Shown piece by piece: positions 11,973-22,879 of a stretch of DNA of 64,000 bases. This DNA comes from Physcomitrium patens. Lineage: Eukaryota > Streptophyta > Bryopsida > Funariales > Funariaceae. Both the position numbers and the translations under genes were made by a program. The DNA is taken from NCBI RefSeq assembly GCF_000002425.4, contig NC_037258.1, forward strand, positions 3,339,003 to 3,403,002, written 5' to 3'. The first letter of the stretch is position 1. Every line of letters begins with the position of its first letter. The notes below the pieces were generated by a model. The model saw only the letters and a program-made list of their open reading frames with translations. It was not told the origin of the DNA and did not search any database.

Positions 11973-14575
11973 ATGCAATCCGATGAATGCATCGCAATTA
12001 CGTGTTCCACTGTAATTGCAGAGAGATCGACGCCACCCGAAGTCTCCCTTTCGCCCTGGGATAACCTCCTGCGCACTGACTCACCTCATGTTGTGAAGCG
12101 TCCTGCCTGTCGCAGTAGAAATTGGAATGAAATCGAGAAGGCAAGACAAGGGAGTGACAGAAAAGCAGAAAATCGATTTGGAGCGCATGAGCATGAGCAA
12201 CTCAAACAAAGCAGAGAGGATGGTTATCATAAAGGACGAGGAAGTGCTCACGGTCAACACAGAGAGAAAGGAAGCGGCTACGCAGATCATCGACATCTGA
12301 CCGATCGCAAAGATAGGTCCATCATTAAATGTCGTCATCAATCAAGGGATGGTTTGAGGATAAGGAGAAGGACTCGACGAGTCGGAGCACGGACAACTCA
12401 AAACCAACCCTTGAAATCTGATGAAGGTTCTGGGATCTGTGGACAGGACTTGCCCGCTTCTACCAATGGTCTAACAAGAGATAAATTAGATCCGACATCC
12501 CGCACAGTAGTGCGCATGCTGAACGTCGAGAAATGGGATTGCTTAAACAAGATGGACCTCCAGAGGCAGGTCTTGGTTTACGAGGTGACGAAATTATGTT
12601 AGAGTCAGATGCTGAATCAAGGCCCCAGGAACTCTCAACCCCATCGCGCACTATATTTGGTCGTTTGAAAAGAATCGACAGCTCTGATGTATCTCTCTCC
12701 CCAGAACCCTATGGTTTAGAAGGTTTTGCTCATTCACATATAAACGGGCTAAGACATCACTTTTGAAAAGACGTCTCTATCGACAGCAGACATGCTCATC
12801 ATGCCATACAAAGAACTGATTTCCGAGAGCGCTCTCAATCGTATCCTATTGACCACATCGGCAAAGGTGGCAATCCAGAATTAGGAGAGGATCGAGGCGC
12901 GATTCCAGACTACGAAATTATCGTATCGAATGAGGATCTCGTTCATCCAAGTAAGAATCTTTACTTGACACCGCACCTTTCTTGACAATTGCCGGCGTCT
13001 GTACTTAAAGGGCTTCATGACGATTACTCGTCAAACCCCATCATCTCTTAAAGATTGAACGTAGAAATTTATCTGAAGGCGAAGAGGGGTTAATTCCTTG
13101 ATACCAATAACCCCAATTTTTGTGTGCATGAACTAGAAAGAAGACATCATTGGTATACTACCCATACAAAGTGACAGGAATCACAAGTGTTCGATGTTAA
13201 AACTTGTAACGTTCCTCTTCACAGGTTAGAGACAGGCACTATTACCACAGATTCATAAAGATCTGTTTGCTCATTGAACATTTTTGTTGGGCAACCTGTA
13301 CGTCGGTCAGGAAGATCTCGTCATGGCACTGCACATGACTGTTTAATCCAATCTAAATCTAATGCTGATAGGTTTAAAGACCGAGAAAGCACTTGCTTGG
13401 AAACTATCTCCACTCTACCAGGAGTCCGTTGCACGAGCTTCTAAGATATCTGAAAGCTCCTTCGACACAGTATGCACAAGTGAAAATGATCAAGCTTATG
13501 ATGATGAAGCCTGCGAGAGGGAGGAAATTGCTGTAATACGATACCTGAGATTATTTGCAGATGATAAGAGCTGGAAAGAAGGATTTAAATCCGCCGCTTG
13601 ATTACCTTGTGATGTCTGAAACCTCGAAGGGTAAGGTATTCTAAATGGCAACAGGCACAAGCTATTTAGGAACGTTGAGTCTTCGCATTTCTAAGCTTCA
13701 AACTTTGCTGTAGCCTGAATCTAAGATTTATAGCCCTGAATTGACTCCTTAATGTGGTGACTATACAGCTCCATGTTGTATGTAATTAGAGTGTATGCAG
13801 CAATCAAAATCTGTTGCATTGCACTTAGTAGCCTGTGATAATCGTTTGTTCAGGAAAACAAAACGTGTCCCAGATGTGAAGGCACCAGTGTCGCATGCTA
13901 AGACCATGAAGAGGATCAAGATGGCTGAGCACCGAGGATATGCCCCGGCAATCTGCGAGCTCATGAACTCTGATGCAGCTGCATTAGATCATGACAATAA
14001 AGGTCCTGATAAAGCCTTAAAAAAGCCAGCTGAGGATGCAATTGTATGGCCTCCTGTGCTGGTTTTGGAAAACACCCGCACAGAGAAAGGTCTGGATGGA
14101 TTATGGAAGGGCGTGGATGCGATTGAACCCGCCGAGGTTTTCGTAGGTACGCATGTCACTAGAGTAAGTTGAAAGAATTCAGCGGAGTAAATGAAGTGAT
14201 TCTTCCCAGACTCTGAACTTCTTGTCAACAGATTAAACTTTTTTGTGGTTGTAGTTGCATTGGCTAACATGGGGAGTCACACCTTCAGACCAATACGTGG
14301 GAAAAATGGACACAAGGGAAGAGTACTGGTTGAGTTTGCTCCGTCATGCCAGGCTTGGGCTGACGCAAACACCCTACACAAGCAATGTAAGATGAATGCT
14401 CGGGGCTACACCGAATGGCTTGGTGTGAAACCCCGGTGGCGACAAATGGGTCCGAGTAACATCAACGATGGCACTGCTTTTGTTGCTTGAATGGAGCAGG
14501 GAATCCAAAACGGGTATTATACGAGTATCTTGCTGAGCCAAGGCACATGCTGGTATTCTACCCCGCACGCAAATA
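11973..14575 (+). pseudogene. SGS3-type XS-domain gene, broken and abutted by a copia element
   Basis: The last three exons form a clear XS domain. They are about 13,854-14,146, 14,255-14,422 and 14,500-14,575, with GT-AG introns of 108 and 77 bases in matching phase. The domain starts at AIVWPPVLVLENTR, matching the WPP..I..NTR signature of SGS3. It continues through NGHKGRVLVEFAP and ANTLHKQ, and ends at KRVLYEYLAEPRHMLVFY. SGS3 proteins stabilise double-stranded RNA precursors with RDR6 in small-RNA production. Upstream pieces at 11,973-12,500, 12,533-12,950 and 13,370-13,601 are charged and Arg/Glu/His-rich, typical of the variable N-terminus of such proteins. The piece at 12,533-12,950 has an in-frame TGA at 12,764-12,766, after which the same frame continues as coding-like sequence. 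The reading frame also shifts near 12,500. The copia 5' LTR starts at 14,576, before the coiled-coil region. I judge it a pseudogene; alternatively the element lies in an intron and some splicing is misread. Confidence 0.65.
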
Positions 14576-14790
14576 TGTTAAGAATTGGAAATTCATATTT
14601 AGACTGTTCAAAGATAAGATCAGAACTGGTAGTTGTTGTGTCTGACGATGAAAGTAACCGCCTAAGATAACAACGAAGGGATATATATATATATATATAC
14701 ATACTATTGTAGAAGTGAATTCTATACTTGTTTTCTTATCATTACTCTCTGACGATATGAAGTTATTTGTTTGGATTATTTCTTCTCACA
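14576..14790 (+). repeat. Copia 5' LTR
   Basis: It begins TGTTAAG and ends TTCTCACA, directly before the primer-binding site. It contains a (TA)n run at about 14,681-14,699. It aligns over its length with 20,127-20,339, sharing GAAGTTATTT, TACTTGTTTTCTTA and the TA run. It keeps more C and G than its partner. Confidence 0.85.
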
Positions 14791-15975
14791 TGGTATCAAA
14801 CCGACACGGCTAAGACAATGAAGGTATGTTACTTTCTTGCAAATCATGATACAGTGCTTGTTCTTCTTTTGTTTTCTGCTCATATATCAAACCTAGTTTT
14901 TGTTTGATTCTGAGTTTGAAAGAGTATTGTTCACAACAAGCTACATTGCTCTAGTATACTTAGAAATATGTCACAGGACTCTATTCTGCCCGAGAAGGTT
15001 AGATTAACGGGGTATAAAAATTTCTACCTCTAGAAATACTTGATAATTCAAATTGCTAAGCGTGAAAAGCTTTGAATCTTGCTCAACGATGCAAAACGTA
15101 GCTCCTCCAAAAGCAACGTGATTGAAGATTCAGAACTGGATGATAAAAGAAAAAGGTTACTGTACATTATGACAATGTCGATCAAATCGGGAGTCTTGAA
15201 AAACCTTACAACCTTCAAGGATCTCCAGCAACTATGGAGTACTCTTAAGTCCACCTTCGAGATTACTTTTGACAACCGTAGGTTTGAGCTCCGTAATTGA
15301 CTGGCTCAAATCATGATAAATGACAGCAAATCATTTGAACAATATTTTGTTAAAATCCAGGATATTATTGCAAAACTAGCAACAACTGGAGTTATAGTTT
15401 TTGATGATGATTTAGTTCAAATTGTTATGAAAGCTGTATCAGATAGTTACAATCATTTTATGGAATACTAGAGGAAAGTTTCCAACTCTAGCTTCAAACT
15501 AATTTGATGCCTGAAGAAAGTAGAAGGTAGGTTTGCTCACCTAGAACACTTTCTAATATCTAGGCCTTGTATTTTTGAGCAAATAGGTTCAATAACCGAT
15601 CCGTGAAACAACATGCTACTCAACATATTCCAAGACATAGGTTCTCTCAACTGCAAGGAGTTGGATCATGTAACAATTGTGGAGCCAAAGACCTCTAGAT
15701 CCGCATGTGTCCCAAGCATCTTTCTGATATCCGCAAGTTGGAAGCTGATTAGAGAATTACGTTATAACAGACAAAGGCCTAGGCACATATAATAGAGAAC
15801 AAAGAACAAGCATGGTTTTACAATGAAGATCCAGAAAATCAAGAAACTGATAATGTCAAAGATGGCACCATGTTTGAAGCCGCTCTTGCTGCACTCGGTG
15901 TAAAAAGGGAGGAATTCAAATAGTACCTTAATACATACAGGTGCCACCATACATGTTTCTAGAAAAGAAAAGGAA

Positions 15976-15977
<2 letters not shown>

Positions 15978-16008
<31 letters not shown>

Positions 16009-16156
16009 TGTATGTATGTATGTATGTATGTATGTATGTATGTGTATGTATGTATGTATATGTATATGTATGTATGTATGTATATGTATATATGTACATA
16101 TGTGTGTATATATATATGTATATGTATGTATGTATGTATATGTATATATGTACATA

Positions 16157-16197
<41 letters not shown>

Positions 16198-16214
16198 ATA
16201 TATGTATATATATT
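15978..16214. repeat. (TATG)n microsatellite inside the copia element
   Basis: About 240 bases of TATG and TATA tetranucleotides interrupt the copia body between gag and integrase. The long Tyr/Val/Cys/Met open frames on both strands here are products of the repeat and not genes. Confidence 0.95.
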
Positions 16215-19200
16215 AGGACCGCAAGCAGTCATATTCATTCAATTACCAAAAAAGGCACAATTAAGTTTCAGCTAACAGACAATTCAATAAAAAAAAAGTA
16301 GCAAATGTTTTGTATGTCCTCAAAATACAAAAGAACTTGCTATCTATTGATTCACTCATGGACTCTAGATATATCACATGCTTTGATAAATCCAAATGTA
16401 TACTATATACAAAATATTCAGAAGCACCAATTGCCAAAGAAATCAAGAATCAAAAGAATAGTTTATGTTAACTGATTGCAAAAGAAAGCAACTACAAAAC
16501 ATATTTATTATTATCAATTACGAAATATTTAGCTAGAATATGGCATTCTTACAAGCCCATCTTATTCATCAGAGTTGATACACTCTTTTTGCAAGATTAG
16601 ATATAAGAATTCTATATATTCCCATGCTAATTGATATATGTTCATCTTGTTAATTTGGCAAACAAGCAAATGAATCCTTCCTGGAAAAAAACTTGACTAG
16701 AGCAAATAAAATATTGGCACTATTAAACATTAATTTAGCTGGACCTATATTGATACCTTTGCTTAGAGGAATTAAGTACTTATTGATTATTATTGACAAA
16801 TATAGTTACATGGTATAGGTGGAATTTCTTTGCAAGAAATCAGATGCTTCGAAACAAATCCCGAACTTTATTAAGATCATTTAGAATCAAAACAAAAAAC
16901 AAAGTATATGCACTACAATCAAATTGCAAGGAAAAATTTATCAAGAAAAAAATAATTTCTTTTTGTATTAATAATAGAAATTAAATGGAGCTTATAACTA
17001 CCAAATCACCCTCTTATAAAAATATTGTTAAGATGCTGAATCATACACTTATAAACAAAATTTAGTCTATTGTAATACAAGGAGGTACTTCAAAATCCTT
17101 TTGGACTAAAGCAATGAATATTATTGTATACTTAACAAATTGGTCTTTGACAATAGCAAATCCAAACTCCATGACTCCATATCAACATTTTACAAAAAGT
17201 AAATCCACCATAAGTTATGTTAGAACTTATGGATTTAAAGCATACATATTAAAAAAATCTAGTGCTATAGAAGGAATTTTAGTTGGATATAATAAGTAAA
17301 GTGAAGTATACAAGTCTTAAATGCTAAGCTAACATAAACTAATTGTCACTTGAAATATTAAATGTGATGAACCATTAATTTTAAAAAATCTATCAACCAA
17401 CTATCACTCAACATCTAATTCAGATAGAGTAAACAATGCTAAAAATTCCACCTTCATTCCTTCAAAGATAATAGAATACCTAGTATCAAATCCAACATTA
17501 TTAAGCAATGATCAAATATCTAATCTAGTAAATCTAGTACTTTTGCATGCTTCCAAAAGCCAACAAAAATCAACAAAGAATCAAAATTTCATTAATCAAC
17601 ACATCATTGTTCTTCTTTCTTGAGAATGCAAGTCTTTAAGTTGACTTTAAGATAGCTATGTAGAAATCGTAAATTGTAACTTTGAAATCAATACTCTCAC
17701 ATGTGATTATTTTTTATGGTCTTACTGAAGAATCAATTGCTATTGTTGATCCATTAACTTATTCTAAAGCTATAAGATCTTCTACTTGGGAAGATGTGAT
17801 TTAGATTGAAAAAAACTAAATTATTTATAAAAAAAACTTGAAGCTTAGAAGATTATCCTGAAGGACTAAAACTTCTAATAGCCAAGTAGATTTCTAAAAT
17901 AAAATTTGGATGTAATGATAAGCCAACAAAGTTTAAGGCTAAACTAGTAGCATGTAGTTTTTAGCAATGGGAAGGAATTGACTATTCTAAAGTGTTTGCT
18001 CATGTTGCTAAATGGAATATAATCAAAACAATTCTAACCATAACAATCAATATAAAATAGGAATTAATTCACCTTGATATAAAGACTACCTTTCATAATG
18101 GTAATATTCATAATTTAGTCTACATGGTTTAGCTAGAAGGTTTTATTGAGCCTAATATTACACACAAATTATGTCTACTACAAAAATCTATATATGGATT
18201 AAAACAAGCTCCTCGTCATTGGTTTGAAAAAATTAAAAAATTTCTACTTAACTACAAAATATATTGTACAAAAGCTGATTATTGTTTGTATTATCAGAAA
18301 GATAAAGATGGGGTTATAATTTTATTCTATATGTAGATGACTTACTCCTAACAAGCAAAAATTATAATAGAATCAAGTGGCTAAAGATGTAATTAATAAA
18401 AAAATTCAATATGACAAATCTAAGCAAGATGTAATTCTATCTAGGTGTTCAATTCATACATACCAATAAGGGTCTTTTCTTAACTTAGCAAGCTTATGCA
18501 AAAAGTATACTTGTTGATTTCATATGGTCAATAGTAATCAAATTTTTGTACTAATGCTTGAAGCATTGAAGTTAGAGAAAGAGAAAGAATCACCAATCAT
18601 CAATGCAACATACTATCAAAAGTTGGTTGGAAAATCGATCTATATATTAAATTCAAGATCAAATCTAATATATGCCACATGACTCCTAAGTCGATTTATA
18701 CATTCACCAAGATAAGCACATCTTGAACTTGCAAAATATGTATTCAAATGTATGATAGAGACACTAGACTTTGGGATTTTTTATCAATCAAATGAGAGCA
18801 CTAAAATTCAAGGATACATAGATGATGATTAGATAAATGATCCAAATGATTGAAAATCATGTATAGTATATGAATTCAAGTCAATGAAAGGTCTATTTCT
18901 TGAGCATCCAAAAATAAAATAACAATAGTAATATTATCTATAAATGCAAAGATAAAAGCAATTACAAAAGGCATCAAAGAAGCTAACTTGTTAAAAAGAC
19001 TTATGCAAAGGATTAAAATAAAATAAATAAATAAATAAACCAATTTCTATTTTTTGTGATAACTAGAGTATAATTAAATCAATTGTAAATCTAATATGTC
19101 ATGCTAGATTAAAATACATTGAAGTGTAGCATCACTGCATTTGTGAAAATGTTCTTATATGAGTAATAAAAGTATTTTATGTCTCTACATAAAAAACAAG

Positions 19201-20126
19201 TTGTTCACATCATGACCAAGCCATTGGATAAAAAAAAATTCACAAATTCAGACAAGAACTTTGTATTTGCAACCTTAAAATTACATAAGGACACTAAAAT
19301 TTTGTGCATTGATTCTTATTAATAGACTCAATAAACTTTGAATTTGATAATCTACATAAAAATTGCTTAAGAATAATAATAGTAGAAAATTTAATTGAAT
19401 CTTTATATAAAATAAAAGAGAGATAAAAAAAAATTATTGTTCAATTTGTAAATTAAACTTGTTCTATTATCAATAATAGTTATTAAAAATCTTAGATGGT
19501 CGACCTTTACAAATTCTATTGTGTGCCACTCAAGAATGAAAGCAAAAAATCCTTGTCAAATCTTATTAACAAGCTGCAATCTCCACAATAATGATAGAGA
19601 TAAGAATTGTTTAATTTTGGCCACAAAATATACTTCACAATAGAATTTGGAATTAGAAGAAGTAATATAGAACTAAGGTTAGAACTAGATGGTATAATCT
19701 TTAAACATAGATAAGTTGTAGCAGACTTCTTAGTAAAAGAATTGATGAAGCCATTTCCAATGAATATAGTGATGTGGTTGAATATTTGACAAAGAAATAA
19801 GAAGAAAGAGTATAATAGTAAGAAAAATGATTCCATTGCAAAGCACCTTCACACGTAAGTTTATTTCAAAACAACCTTTCTAAGTAAGACAATGAAGATT
19901 CATTGAAGTCAATAAAGAATCCACCATAGATATGTATTGAAAAATTTGCCATTCAAAATTCTAATACAATCCTTTATTGTTCTTTTGACTAAAGGATTAG
20001 GTTGCCATTGTCTTGAATGTTATAAAATTCAAAGATACCTAACATATTAGCTTAAAATTGTTGTTTGGATATATTACCTTCATTGATCATCAAGATGAGA
20101 GAGAGTATTAGTATAAATTTAGAAGT

Positions 20127-20339
20127 TACTAATGATAGAATGTTATCTTTAGATTGTTTGAAGATAAGATGAGAATTGATAGTTGCCATTATACTTGACA
20201 ATAAAAGTAACCACCTACGATAACAATGAAGGGATATATATATATATATATTCTACTCTAGAAGTAAACTATGTACTTGTTTTCTTAACATTATTCTTTG
20301 ACAATATGAAGTTATTTATTTGGAGTATTTCTTTTCACA
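20127..20339 (+). repeat. Copia 3' LTR
   Basis: It aligns with the 5' LTR. Differences are mostly C/T or G/A (for example CTGACGATGAAAGTAACCG versus TTGACAATAAAAGTAACCA), and the terminal TG has become TA. It follows the purine tract at 20,094-20,105. Confidence 0.8.
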
Positions 20340-22650
20340 CCCAATTCCGAGAAGTTGATTTCAAGACGAATTCAAGCACAAACAAACATGAGGTCTTTGG
20401 TTGGACATGCAGTTCATCAAAGCACTTTTTTCTATATATAAATAAGATTAGGACATCTAACCAAATTCTAAACTACTTGTTCTTTGATTTCTAGAAATAT
20501 AATTAGGATCAACTATGTCAGGAGATGAAAAGATACTGCTATTGAAAAAAGCAAACCAGATAATGTTTAGTCCAACCTATCCATATTTTGATAGAGAGGA
20601 CGATACTTCAGATACATACAGTCTACTAAACGAGAGCCCATCCAACACATCATGCACCCTAGCTGGTGTAATTAAGTTGAATTTTTGTTAACCAAATAAA
20701 TCACTACAGGGAGCCTTGGTTACATAAAAATTTAAGACATTCAGACACAAATTGTCATCAAGGCTTGAGGGAAAGAAACATAACGCAAGGATGCGTACAA
20801 CGAAGAGTTAAGCTGTTCTGGAAGAATGTCAAGAGTTTGTCGTTAACGTGCAGAAGCAGTTAAAAATTCGTATTCCAATTCATGTGGAGAAATAGACCAG
20901 GACACCCAACCAGCACCCTTGAGAATTGGTATAAACAATGAACAGACATCGGACAGCCACTCCCATTGGCACTGAGAAATTTGAAGCATACTGTAGCAAA
21001 ATATCCAACCGACTAATCGTGTTACCATGCCTGAGTAGTCAAAATTTGTGTGATGTGTAACACGGGATCAATCAACTACACATTTGGTGGCAAAGGTGCT
21101 TCACAAACTCTAAAAGATTGTGCACTCGATATTTGAAAAAAAACGTTGTAGGCTTGGATGAAAGCACGAATATTTAAAAGACTTATTCACTAAGAGACTC
21201 AATCCTCATGAGACCATTGAGCTAGCTCACCATGAAAGCAACACCACTGTTGACCAAAAGAATCCTTCTGGAGACGCATATTCCATTTTCTGTGCATGAA
21301 AAGTACCACTATTCTCATCTAAATATTTTAGGATTCAGGATGTCCACATATGAATATCACATCGAAAGTTCATGATCGTCATCAGATCATTTATATCACT
21401 TCTAAGGTCTGTCATTTGCACCGTCACGTTGGAAAGCAAAACACTCCCACAAGCTGACGAGAATGTTTTCAGATTCGGTGTCTTGGTCGGTGAAGTAGTG
21501 ATAATTGAAGAAAAAGAAAATAAAATATTCAAGTCTATGCTGCCACCCTTGTCACCAGAACACAAGTCTTGTCACGTTGCATGTATTTAATAGCATCACA
21601 GACATCATAGATTAACTGCAGTGGACCTTGACGTAGACTTCCCAAGAGTAGTGAAAGCGTGCATCCTATAGCATTAGCGACTTGCTTGTTGAATGCTACA
21701 TCTTTCCACGTGTCAGTTCCAATGAATCATTTGAATAATCAAAGAGGAGTATATTATTAATGTCGAAATTTGCTGATCGCACTCTCATTTATCGATTAGC
21801 TAATTCCAAATCCTGAAGTTGAATTTCCATATGTACATATGATGCGATCCTTTCGCAAAGTTGCCGTCCCTAAGAGAGAGTTGTCCATAATTAGCCTGCA
21901 ACACCGGCAATTTATCTGCTCCTGTTCCTTAACATCGACAGCTCCGAGTTTTCTGATATAATAACGTTTAGATCTAAGCGTGGCAACCGATCACTTGAAA
22001 CACTTCGGATGTCATGAACAGTCCACGACCCTTCCTTTCTTAGTTTTACAGATTAAAATGCCTCTTATGGTTTTCATGCGCTGTTCTTTGAGTAAGCTTC
22101 TCAGAGAATAGCTTATCCTGCTCGGGCACGGGGTTGGCAAAGAGATTTCATGCGTTTCTGGTAAGAACACGATATCTAGGTGTAATTAAAACTTCACTCC
22201 GGTGAAGAATGGGATTGATTTCTTAGAAGTTTTGTGCGTGTGATAGTCGACGAGATTGATTGTGATGTAGTGAATAAAGACCGACAGAGGGAGGAAAGCT
22301 ATTCCTGGCAATTTGCTGAACTGTTTGATAACATCAAGAGGTGATAAGGACAACATTCAAACACAGCTACGAAAACTAAAGCTGGGGAAGAACACTGCAC
22401 AAAACCCGTTTGTCGAAAAGTATCGAGGAGATTGAGATCCGCATACCAGATCTGGACATCGTGAAGCACAGAGTGGTCATTTCCAAGCCATCTCTGATAC
22501 TGCTAGAAAATTGGAGATGCACCTTCGATAAAACGAGAAACAATAAGGTTAGCAGCTGCATCGACCAACTCCGGTCCCCAAATCATAGAGCTGGATTACA
22601 ACTGCTTACAAGACGCACCAAAGTAGTGAAAAGATAACGGACATGTCACA
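20340..22650. pseudogene. Decayed coding pieces downstream of the copia element
   Basis: Composition is gene-like, but no continuous frame exists. Plus-strand pieces with coding character: 20,340-20,440 (EKLISRRIQAQTN); 20,517-20,668 (SGDEKILLLKKANQIMFSP, ending at a GTGTAA donor-like site); 20,810-20,890 (AVLEECQEFVVNVQKQLKIR, helix-like); 22,240-22,335 (VDEIDCDVVNKDRQREESYS); and 22,400-22,545. The minus strand also holds one piece at about 21,730-21,535 (LRQGPLQLIYDVCDAIKYMQ). The plus-strand pieces could be the rest of the XS-domain gene, pushed away by the copia insertion. That is inference, and I cannot join them. Confidence 0.35.
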
Positions 22651-22879
22651 TCTTTCTCAAATTCAAGCCATCTCCAACACCGGTACTTCATAACAAGCCA
22701 GATGCTTCCTGTAGCAGTAAAACAAAACCACAACTCATCCAAGAGTTTCACATAATATCATAAAACAGAATGACTAAAAAACTAACCAACTCTTTCATTC
22801 AATGTGTTAGTAGGGGTAAAATCTAGTGTACAAATGAGGACATGTTTTCAGTTATCTTCTAAAAACATCTAATAAACAG

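Larger units (their letters stand above)
14576..20339 (+). mobile_element. Degenerate Ty1/copia LTR retrotransposon
   Basis: Two similar LTRs of about 215 bases bound the element. A primer-binding site lies at 14,791 (TGGTATCAAACC, close to the initiator-Met tRNA type) and a purine tract at 20,094-20,105. Inside, in order, are: a UBN2-type gag (15,060-15,580); a zinc-knuckle remnant (SCNNCGAKD) near 15,665; integrase pieces (16,740-17,310); reverse transcriptase (17,930-18,500) with LVACSF..WEGIDYSKVF, SIYGLKQAPRHWF and an intact YVDDLLLTS at 18,330-18,356; and an RNase H remnant (18,640-18,910). Every domain has stop codons or frameshifts, many at positions normally Gln or Trp, so it cannot move by itself. 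No matching target-site duplication is visible at the two ends. Confidence 0.88.

Noticed and set aside
15978..16214. Regular repeats that might suggest a CRISPR array
   Set aside because: Tetranucleotide repeat with no spacers, in a plant nuclear context.
15762..16301. Several frames of about 75-158 codons on both strands rich in Tyr, Ile, Val, Cys and Met
   Set aside because: All come from the TATG/TATA microsatellite.
14571..20344. A target-site duplication for the copia element (AAATA on the left)
   Set aside because: The right flank reads CCCAA, so there is no match.
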